Both the position numbers and the translations under genes were made by a program. The notes under the pieces were generated by a model. It did not search any database, was not told where the DNA came from, and worked only from the letters and a program-made list of their open reading frames with translations. Below are positions 6,556 through 12,948 of a stretch of 12,948 nt of DNA, piece by piece. The stretch is from NCBI GenBank assembly GCA_012032075.1, contig JAAURU010000051.1, forward strand, positions 1-12,948. Reading direction: 5' to 3'. The stretch comes from Flavobacterium sp. GTDB taxonomy: Bacteria; Bacteroidota; Bacteroidia; Flavobacteriales; Flavobacteriaceae. Positions within the stretch are counted from its first letter, which is position 1, and every line of letters starts with the position of its first letter.

Positions 6556-6886
6556 ACATTGAAAACACAAAAGCTCAAATGAGAAAAGGTGTTTTAGAAT
6601 TCTGCATATTATCTGTATTAAAAGAAAATTATGCTTACACTTCTGAAATTCTAGAAACTCTAAAAGAAGCAAAACTGCTAGTTGTTGAAGGAACCGTTTA
6701 TCCTTTATTAACGCGATTAAAAACGATGGTTTATTAGATTATCGATGGGAAGAATCTACTTCTGGACCACCAAGAAAATATTACGGTTTAACAGAATTAG
6801 GTCAGGAATTTTTAAATGAATTAAATAGCACGTGGACAGAATTATCAGATGCTGTAAACATAATAACAAAAACTAGTCAAAACTAA
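6552..6886 (+). CDS. PadR-family transcriptional regulator, one internal frameshift
   Basis: Winged helix-turn-helix repressor, 111 aa after correction, the size of the short (PadR-s2) class. The raw frame ends at 6737 with TRLKTMVY. The A-run at 6719-6723 has five bases; six give TRLKNDGLLDYRWEES and then TSGPPRKYYGLTELGQEFL, exactly the family's wing and 'GPPRKYY.LT..G' motif, ending ITKTSQN at TAA 6884-6886. The N-terminal MRKGVLEFCILSVLKE and VEGTVYPLLTRL are the recognition-helix region. It lies 5 bp before pspC. PadR proteins of this type are commonly paired with membrane proteins bearing HAAS or PspC domains, which matches the next gene. Confidence 0.92.
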
Positions 6887-6891
6887 AAGTC

Positions 6892-8585
6892 ATGAACAAA
6901 ACAATAAGTATAAATTTAGGAGGTTTCTTTTTCATATAGATGAAGATGCATATCAAAAATTAACACGTTATTTTGATGCTGTGAAACGATCACTTTCTCC
7001 AGAAGGAAGAGAGGAAATTATAAAAGATATTGAAAGTAGAATTGCCGAACTTTTTCAAGAAAGAATTAAAAGTGATAGTCAAGTTATTAGTTTAACTGAA
7101 ATTGACGAAGTAATTGCAATTATGGGACAACCAGAAGATTATAAAATAGACGAAGGAAATTCTTCTACAAATAATTCTTATAGTGGAAATCAAACCTATA
7201 GAAGATCGAAAAGACTTTATAGAGATAAGGACAATGCTATTTTAGGAGGAGTTGCATCTGGTTTTGGACATTATTTTAATATTGATCCACTATGGATTAG
7301 ATTAGCTATTGTATTAATAGTAATTGCTGGTGTAGGAAGTCCAATATTCATATACATTTTACTTTGGATTATTGTTCCAGAAGCAATAACCACTTCTCAA
7401 AAACTTGAAATGAGAGGAGAACCCATAAACATTTCTAACATTGAAAAAAAAGTTAAAGAGGGAATACAAGAAATAACGGATAAGATTAATAATCTAGATC
7501 ACGAAAAAATTGCTAATACTGCAAGATCAGGTGCTAATCAAATAGGCAATACACTAAGTGAATTGTTTTTGACATTCTTTAAAGTTATTTCAAAAATTAT
7601 AGGTGTATTCATCCTTATTTTTTCATCAATGGCATTATTAGGTATACTTGTAGCAGGTGTTTTTATGATATTCTCATCATCCTTACCTAATTCATTTATA
7701 TTCAATCATATTCACACACCGTTTGATTTTGATGTTTCAATAGGATTACAAGGGTTTTTATTATTATTTAGTGTTGGAATTCCCTTATTATTTCTAATAA
7801 TATTAGGATTAAAATTATTATTAACTAACATGAAACCTATTGGAACTTATTTTAAATATTCTTTGCTAGCCATTTGGATAGTTTCGATAATTGCTTTAAG
7901 CTATTTAGGAGTACAACAAGCAACTGCAATAGGTTTTGATGGAAAAACAGTGAAGAAAGAACAAATTTTCATGCAACCTACAGATACTTTATATGTAAGA
8001 ATGCAATACAATAATTATTATGCAAAAAGTATAAATGAAAATGAAAGAGGAAAATACACTCATGATGAAAAAAATAACGAAATCATTTATTCTACTAATG
8101 TAAGAGTACATTTTTTACCAACAGAACAAAACCAACCTTTCCTTCAAATTGAGAAAGAAGCAACTGGAAAATCTCATAAAGAAGCTACCCAAAGAGCAGA
8201 AAAAATAAAGTACAATTTTGATATTCAGGCAAATAGAATTACCTTAGACAATTATTACATAACAGCCTTTGGTAATAAATTTAGAGATCAAGAAGTAAAC
8301 ATTTATATCTATCTTCCTAAAGGAACTTATATAAAACCCGATAAGAGTATTCAGGAATATGACCGTTCAGACAATGATTTTTTTAATCTTCACTATAGTT
8401 CAGATTCCTATGTTTATAAGGTAGAAGAAAATAAAGTAATGTGTTTAAATTGTCCAGCAGAGGAAAATGACTTTGATGATGTAGAAGTTAACGACACCAT
8501 AAACGAAAACGTATCTATTCGATTGAATGATAAAGAACTGAATATCAAAGTTACTGAAGACGAAGTCAATATTAAAACTAAGTAA
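6892..8585 (+). CDS. PspC-domain membrane protein with N-terminal HAAS-like domain, one frameshift near the start
   Basis: 564 aa after correction. ATG at 6892 reads MNKTISINLGGFF and stops; six instead of five T at 6928-6932 joins it to the long frame through FFFHIDEDAYQKLTRYFDAV. Residues about 15-90 are helical and fit the HAAS pattern: SPEGREEIIKDIESRIAEL, then SLTEIDEVIAIMGQPEDY with its terminal GxP loop. Residues about 105-166 are the PspC domain (KRLYRDKDNAILGGVASG, then two membrane helices ending LLWIIVPEA). An amphipathic region (170-220) and three further membrane helices follow (about 227-262, 285-313 and 321-345). The last 220 residues are hydrophilic and probably periplasmic, with beta-strand character and a CLNC pair at 518/521. 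PspC proteins sense or regulate envelope stress; the HAAS-like end probably talks to PadR. Confidence 0.9.
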
Positions 8586-8610
8586 ACAATATAACTAAAA
8601 TAAACAAATC

Positions 8611-9351
8611 ATGATAAAAATAATTATTCAAATTACGAAAATTGTTATTGCAATTGTAACAGCATTACTATTTCAATCATGCATAAATGGCAGTTGGAAT
8701 AAAGAAACTATTTCTGGCAACGGAAATGTAGCTACAACTACTCGAACAGTAACCAATAATTTTAATGCTGTTCATGCTAAGACAGGTTTAGATATTAGAA
8801 TTGAGCAAGGAAATACTACAAAAATTGAAGTCCAAGCAGACGAGAATCTACAAGAACACATCTTTACAGAAGTTAAAAACGGAATACTTACTATATATTC
8901 AGACGCAAATATTTTAAACTCTGAAGCACAAAAAGTATATATAACTGTTCCTAATTTAAATAAGATTAAATCCTCTAGTGGAGCAAATGTTAAAAGTGAG
9001 AACAAGTTAAATTTTGAAAAATTAGTATTAGATTCTAGTAGTGGAAGTTTAATTGAAATCGAAGTAGCTTCTCAATCACTATCTTGTGAGAGTAGTAGCG
9101 GAAGTTCAATCATTGTAAAAGGAAAAACAAATACGTTAGATTCTCAATCTTCTAGTGGAAGTACTATTAATTTAGAAGAATTAATTGCCGAAAAAGCAAA
9201 AGCAAATTCATCTAGTGGAAGTTCAACCATTGTAAATGTTACTAACGATTTAAATGCTCATGCATCAAGTGGAAGCAGTATTAGTTATGTTTCAAAACCT
9301 AATTCACTTATGATTGATGAAAGTTCTGGAGGTAGTGTAACACAGAATTAA
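8611..9351 (+). CDS. GIN (DUF2807) beta-helix lipoprotein
   Basis: 246 aa. The signal peptide ends in FQSC with Cys24 as the lipidation site, so it should be an envelope lipoprotein. The DUF2807/GIN domain starts near residue 33 (ISGNGNVATTTRTVTNNFNAVHA, followed by the strand GLDIRIEQG and VEVQADENL-like IEVQADENL). From 121 to 242 seven Ser-Ser-Gly turns recur every 18-21 residues (Gly at 124, 145, 164, 183, 203, 221, 240), the rungs of a right-handed beta-helix. It follows pspC by 25 bp and is the last gene of the operon before a strong terminator. The family is widespread in Bacteroidota and its function is not established; an envelope role is inferred from export and context. Confidence 0.92.
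   Translation: MIKIIIQITKIVIAIVTALLFQSCINGSWNKETISGNGNVATTTRTVTNNFNAVHAKTGLDIRIEQGNTTKIEVQADENLQEHIFTEVKNGILTIYSDANILNSEAQKVYITVPNLNKIKSSSGANVKSENKLNFEKLVLDSSSGSLIEIEVASQSLSCESSSGSSIIVKGKTNTLDSQSSSGSTINLEELIAEKAKANSSSGSSTIVNVTNDLNAHASSGSSISYVSKPNSLMIDESSGGSVTQN
8971..9336 (+). repeat. Coding repeat: seven SSG turns of the GIN beta-helix
   Basis: The DNA motif TCTAGTGGAAG and close variants recur about every 54-63 bp, encoding SSSGS turns. Codon choice at the serines alternates between TCT/TCA and AGT, so the copies are diverged but still recognisable at DNA level, suggesting rung duplication. Confidence 0.8.
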
Positions 9352-9360
9352 CAAGATTTT

Positions 9361-9393
9361 AAAAACATCAGTCATTCACTGATGTTTTTTTTT
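9361..9393 (+). terminator. Strong rho-independent terminator after the first GIN gene
   Basis: AAAAACATCAGT (9361-9372), loop CATTC, ACTGATGTTTTT (9378-9389): a perfect 12-bp stem running into nine T's (9385-9393). It ends the DUF4870-padR-pspC-GIN transcript. Confidence 0.92.
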
Positions 9394-9400
9394 ATATTTG
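9393..9400 (+). promoter_or_regulatory. Candidate -7 box of the second GIN gene, abutting the terminator
   Basis: TATATTTG fits TAnnTTTG and begins on the last T of the terminator tract. The -33 region would fall inside the hairpin stem, and no TTG is seen there. Predicted leader to the ATG at 9486 is about 79 nt. Confidence 0.45.
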
Positions 9401-9485
9401 CGTTAAAGTGATAAACCTTAAAGGAAATATTTGTCATTGGAATGATTATTGCCAACTTACTAGTAACATAAATTATACTCTTAAA

Positions 9486-10319
9486 ATGAAAAACAGCCTC
9501 TTTTTACTTCTAGCATTACTAAGTACTACTTTTATTTTTTCGCAAAAAAAAGATAAGATTAAAGGTTCTAAAATTGTAACACACACCATAAAAGAAATTC
9601 AAAGCTTTGAAAATATTGAAATAGAAGATAATGTTGAAATTTATCTAGTAAAAGCAGATTCTGCTTCTATTGAAATTGAAGCTGATGATAACTTACATGA
9701 TGTGGTAAACTTCTTGGTTGTTGGTAATACTTTAAAAGTTACTACACTTAAAACAGTAAGTGGTGCTAAAAAATTCTCATTACGTGTAAATTATTCGGCA
9801 GAATTGAAGCTAATCACAGTAAAAAATGACGCTAAACTTCATGCTTTAAATGATTTAAAGTTGGAAAACATTACCATAAAAAACTTTGATGATTCTTCCT
9901 CTTTTTTAAATGTAAATTCGACTTCATTTACTTTAATATTAAATGATAAAGCTAAAGCCGAAGTAAATGTTAAAGCTCAAAACACCACATTAGAATTAAG
10001 TAAAAGTGCCGAATTAAAAGCACTTATTGCTTCACCAGAATTAAAAATAGACCTATATGAAAAAGCAGATGCAAAGATTGAAGGTGATGCAGCAACAGCA
10101 AAAATAAGATTAGATAATAGTTCTCGATTAATTGCTAATAAACTTACCATTAAATCAATGGACTTAACCGTTGAAAATTATGCTAAATGCGAAGTTAACG
10201 CTGTAAATGATATTGCTATTTCAGCTTCTGGGAAAACCCAAATTGAATTATTTGGTGAACCAAAAATCGAAATGAGGAAGTTTACCAATACTACTACGCT
10301 TTATAAGAAAGAACTATAG
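9486..10319 (+). CDS. Second GIN (DUF2807) beta-helix protein, exported
   Basis: 277 aa from ATG 9486. The frame is open from a GTG at 9408, but the start at 9486 is chosen because it begins directly with a signal peptide (MKNSLFLLLALLSTTFIFSQ, then KKDK). There is no lipobox Cys, so it should be released into the periplasm or beyond. The GIN layout matches its neighbour: VTHTIKEIQSFENIEIEDN, strand VEIYLVKAD, IEIEADDNLHDVV, then repeated rungs. Here the turns are Lys/Ala/Glu-rich (NDAKLHA, NDKAKAEV, SKSAELKA, EKADAKIEG, NYAKCEV) instead of SSG. It is probably a diverged tandem paralogue with separate expression, since a strong terminator and a candidate promoter separate the two genes. Confidence 0.88.
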   Translation: MKNSLFLLLALLSTTFIFSQKKDKIKGSKIVTHTIKEIQSFENIEIEDNVEIYLVKADSASIEIEADDNLHDVVNFLVVGNTLKVTTLKTVSGAKKFSLRVNYSAELKLITVKNDAKLHALNDLKLENITIKNFDDSSSFLNVNSTSFTLILNDKAKAEVNVKAQNTTLELSKSAELKALIASPELKIDLYEKADAKIEGDAATAKIRLDNSSRLIANKLTIKSMDLTVENYAKCEVNAVNDIAISASGKTQIELFGEPKIEMRKFTNTTTLYKKEL

Positions 10320-10338
10320 TAAATTATTATTATACAAT

Positions 10339-10379
10339 AAAAAAAAGTCATTCTAACTAAATCTAGAATGACGTTTTTT
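10339..10379. terminator. Bidirectional rho-independent terminator between GIN and trxB
   Basis: GTCATTCTA (10347-10355) and TAGAATGAC (10364-10372) form a perfect 9-bp stem around an 8-base loop. Six T's follow on the plus strand (10374-10379) and eight A's precede (10339-10346), giving a U-tract in both directions. It serves the convergent GIN and trxB genes. Confidence 0.92.
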
Positions 10380-10397
10380 ATGTAAATTAATTTTAAA

Positions 10398-11345
10398 TTA
10401 TTGTTTTGCAGCCAAATATCGCTCTGCATCTAAAGCAGCCATACAACCTGTACCAGCTGCAGTAATGGCTTGTCTGTAAACATGATCTGCTGCATCACCA
10501 CCTACAAAAACTCCTGGTACGTTTGTTTTTGAAGTTCCAGGTACATTTATAATATATCCTGTTTCATCTAAATTCAAATAGTCTTTAAAAATATCGGTAT
10601 TAGGTTTGTGACCTATGGCAACGAAAAATCCTGTTGCTGGAATTTCAATCACTTCTCCAGTGGTTCTATTTTTAGCTTTTACACCAGTAACTACTTGACC
10701 GTCTCCTAAAACTTCTTCTGTTTCTGTGTGTAATAAAATTTCAATATTTGGGGTTTTTCTAACGCGTTCTTCCATAATTCTTGAAGCTCTAAACTTATCA
10801 CTTCTTACAAGCATGGTTACTTTGGTACACAATTTAGATAAATAATGTGCTTCTTCACAAGCACTATCACCAGCTCCAACAATCACTACTTCTTGATTTC
10901 TGTAGAAAAATCCGTCACAAACTGCACAAGCTGAAACTCCTCCTCCTAAAAGTAAGTATTTCTGTTCAGATGGTAACCCTAAATATTTTGCCGTTGCTCC
11001 CGTTGAAATAATTACCGTTTCAGTATGTATTTCTTTTGTATCATTTACCCATACTTTATGAATTTCTCCTGAAAAATCAACTTTGGTCACCCAACCATCA
11101 CGTACATCTGTTCCAAAACGTTCTGCTTGTTTCTGTAAACCTATCATCATTTCAGGTCCAGTAATGCCTTCTGGATTTCCTGGCCAGTTTTCCACTTCAT
11201 TCGTGGTAGTTAATTGTCCTCCAGGTTGTTGTCCTTGATACAAAACTGGAAACATATTAGCTCTAGCAGCATAAATAGCAGCTGTATAACCAGCTGGACC
11301 AGAACCTATTATTAAACATTTTAATTTTTCTATTGAATCAGACAT
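10398..11345 (-). CDS. trxB: Thioredoxin-disulfide reductase
   Basis: FAD enzyme passing electrons from NAD(P)H to thioredoxin; 315 aa, normal length, cytoplasmic. FAD site GSGPAG at 14-19; GGQLTTTNEVENWPG (42-56) is typical. The redox-active pair is Cys140/Cys143 in SACAVCDG. The NADPH-domain motif GAGDSA is at 157-162. The C-terminal FAD motif GGDAADHVYRQAITAAGTGC is present. One oddity: the phosphate-binding stretch that in E. coli reads HRRDGFRA is VRSDKFRA here, so the second Arg of the HRR motif is Ser. The start MSDSIEKLKCLIIG is clear. It is followed by a bidirectional terminator and lies 92 bp from hisS. Confidence 0.96.
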   Translation of the reverse strand: MSDSIEKLKCLIIGSGPAGYTAAIYAARANMFPVLYQGQQPGGQLTTTNEVENWPGNPEGITGPEMMIGLQKQAERFGTDVRDGWVTKVDFSGEIHKVWVNDTKEIHTETVIISTGATAKYLGLPSEQKYLLLGGGVSACAVCDGFFYRNQEVVIVGAGDSACEEAHYLSKLCTKVTMLVRSDKFRASRIMEERVRKTPNIEILLHTETEEVLGDGQVVTGVKAKNRTTGEVIEIPATGFFVAIGHKPNTDIFKDYLNLDETGYIINVPGTSKTNVPGVFVGGDAADHVYRQAITAAGTGCMAALDAERYLAAKQ

Positions 11346-11369
11346 GTTGTATTTTATTTATTGAAGTAG

Positions 11370-11377
11370 CAAAAGTA
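11370..11377 (-). promoter_or_regulatory. Candidate -7 box of trxB
   Basis: On the minus strand TACTTTTG fits TAnnTTTG, about 25 bp before the trxB ATG. The nearest TTTG upstream (11393-11390) is only 12 bases away, so the -33 element is doubtful. Confidence 0.4.
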
Positions 11378-11437
11378 AGAATTTTGAGGCAAATGAAAAG
11401 TAATATAGATTACAAAATAACTATTTAATGATAAGCT

Positions 11438-12872
11438 TTATTTATTATCTACTAACTTATTTAATAATACATCAAAACTCACTTTTTCTTGTTCTCCAGT
11501 TGCTAAATTTTTAATTCCGAATTGGTTATTTTTCATTTCTTCTTCACCTACTAAAACAGCAAAAGGAATACCTCTTTTATCAGCATGTTGGAATTGTTTA
11601 CCAATTTTAGCAGTATCTGGATACATTTCTACTTTAATTCCTGCTTGTCTTAATTTGGTAATAGCCTTCATAGCATATTTTGCTTCTTCTAAACCGAAAT
11701 TTAAGAATAAGGCTTTTGAAGTTGCAGTTACTGTTTCTGGAAATAAGCCTAATTCTTCGATTACCAAAGCAATTCGGTCTAAACCAAAAGAAATCCCAAC
11801 ACCACTCATGTTTTTCAACCCGAAAATGCCAGTTAAATCATCATAACGACCACCACCACCTATGGAACCCATGGCAACTCCTTTTGGAGAGGAAACTTCA
11901 AAAATAGCTCCTGTGTAATAATTTAATCCACGAGCCAAAGTAACGTCTAAGTCTAGATTTGCAGTTTGTAAACCAATTTCATTCAAATTATCACAAATAA
12001 ACAACAACTCCTCTACTCCTTTCATTCCTTCTTCAGAAGAAGCCAATAAATCAGCTAGTTTTGTTATTTTCTCTGAAATTGTTCCAGTAAAATTAAATAA
12101 AGGTTGGACTTTTTCTATAGCACTTTCAGATATTCCTTTTTCCAACATTTCCTTTTTTACACCATCTTCTCCTATTTTATCTAATTTATCCAAAGCAACG
12201 GTAAAATCAATCAATTTATCAGAAGCTCCAATAACCTCAGCAATTCCTGATAGTATTTTACGATTGTTGATTTTAACAGTAACTCCATTTAATCCTAATT
12301 GGCTAAAAACCGAATCATATAATTGTACCAATTCCACTTCTTGCCAAAGCGAATTAGATCCTACAACATCAGCATCGCATTGGTAAAATTCTCTAAAACG
12401 TCCTTTTTGAGGTCGATCTGCTCTCCAAACGGGTTGAATTTGGTATCTTTTAAATGGAAATTCAATTTCGTTTTGGTGTTGGACCACATATCTTGCAAAA
12501 GGAACGGTTAAATCGTAACGAAGTGCTTTTTCTGAGATTCTAGAAGTAAATTGATTTAACTGAATTAATTCTTCTGTAGAAATATCTTCTGCTGATTTTA
12601 TTTGTAAATCATTTATTGTTGAAGGTAATTCTACCTTATTGTTTTATCATAAAAATAATTTCCTGAATTTAATATTTTAAAATCAATCGATCACCTTCTT
12701 CTCCATATTTACCCATTAAGGTTTCTGAGTTTTCAAATGAAGGAGTTTCTATAGGTTGGAAACCAAATTTTTCAAAATTGGTTTTAATCGTACTAAAAAT
12801 ATAATTGCGTTTTGCGACTTCAACTGGTGAAAAATCACGAGTTCCTTTTGGTATGCTTGGTTTTTGAGCCAT
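11438..12872 (-). CDS. hisS: Histidine-tRNA ligase, two frameshifts
   Basis: Class II aminoacyl-tRNA synthetase charging tRNA-His. The corrected length is 478 aa. The start is ATG 12872-12870 (MAQKPSIPKGTRDFSPVEV, the family's N-terminus). The frame breaks at the four-base run 12679-12682 after GDRLI and again at 12634-12637 after YFYDKTI. One added base at each restores ILNSGNYFYDKTI, then VELPSTINDLQ, ISEKALRYDLTVPFARYV and the rest. Motif 2 is GRFREFYQCDADVVG, the histidine-specific LARGLNYYTGAIFE is present, SIGGGGRYDDL follows, and motif 3 is GVGISFGLDRIA. The C-terminal anticodon-binding domain ends VLLNKLVDNK. This gene is essential, so two independent breaks in a living cell are not credible. 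Confidence 0.95.
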
Positions 12873-12875
12873 TTT

Positions 12876-12920
12876 GAATTTAGAATTTAGAATTTAGAAT
12901 TTAGAATTTAGAATTTAGAA
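12876..12920. repeat. Heptamer tandem repeat GAATTTA x6.4 upstream of hisS
   Basis: Six perfect copies of GAATTTA run from 12876 to 12917, followed by GAA. On the coding (minus) strand the array reads TTCTAAA repeated and ends 3 bases before the hisS ATG, where a ribosome-binding region would lie. A seven-base unit outside the coding frame can change copy number without altering the protein but would change leader length. Confidence 0.95.
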
Positions 12921-12948
12921 AATTGAAATACCATATATAAAATCGTTA

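Noticed and set aside
6552..6737. A 61-aa truncated PadR as a real short protein or pseudogene
   Set aside because: The next frame continues with the exact family motif GPPRKYYGLTELG; a one-base run error explains it better.
6918..6924. Perfect Shine-Dalgarno-like AGGAGGT before an internal start of pspC
   Set aside because: It encodes Leu-Gly-Gly in the restored N-terminus, and Bacteroidota rarely use such sites. The GTG at 6981 lies inside the HAAS-like domain.
9408..9485. 26-residue N-terminal extension of the second GIN protein from GTG 9408
   Set aside because: It would bury the signal peptide that begins at ATG 9486; the region is better read as the 5' leader.
11655..11907. Plus-strand frames opposite hisS
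   Set aside because: Shadows of hisS in other frames, low-complexity translations.

Overview
The window comes from a very AT-rich member of the Bacteroidota, most likely a Flavobacteriaceae. Three things point there: promoter-like TAnnTTTG (-7) boxes instead of sigma70 hexamers, little use of Shine-Dalgarno sites, and the gene content (flavobacterial-type DnaJ, YceI lipoprotein, GIN/DUF2807 proteins, CAVC-type thioredoxin reductase). No rRNA, tRNA, CRISPR, integrase or transposase gene was seen. No gene-free stretch exceeds 300 bp.

Layout. Positions 1-1509 (minus): a three-gene unit of a small unrecognised protein, an ABC ATPase and the first codons of its ABC-2 type permease, cut by the window edge. 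Positions 1626-3522 (minus): the chaperone operon grpE-dnaJ with a good Bacteroidota promoter and tandem terminators. Positions 3593-4363 (plus): a YceI lipoprotein ending in a long inverted repeat. Positions 4367-5815 (minus): a TIGR01777-type NAD(P)-dependent epimerase and a DUF4442 hotdog protein. Positions 5934-9393 (plus): an operon of a DUF4870 membrane protein, a PadR regulator, a HAAS-like/PspC membrane protein and a GIN lipoprotein. Positions 9393-10319 (plus): a second GIN protein with its own promoter. Positions 10339-12920 (minus): trxB and hisS.

The most interesting block is 5934-10319. A PadR wHTH regulator sits next to a membrane protein whose N-terminus looks like a HAAS signalling domain, followed by PspC and further membrane segments. 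With it are a DUF4870 membrane protein and two exported beta-helix (GIN) proteins. I read it as an envelope-state sensing module: membrane sensor, cytoplasmic repressor, and periplasmic or outer-surface effectors.

A second theme concerns the sequence itself. Seven single-base deletions in short homopolymers break six genes (permease, dnaJ start, grpE, padR, pspC, and hisS twice). Restoring one base each time gives a normal full-length protein. Several are essential or core genes, no insertion was seen, and all events are of one kind. The simplest explanation is homopolymer under-calling during sequencing, not pseudogenisation. I therefore annotate these genes across the shifts.
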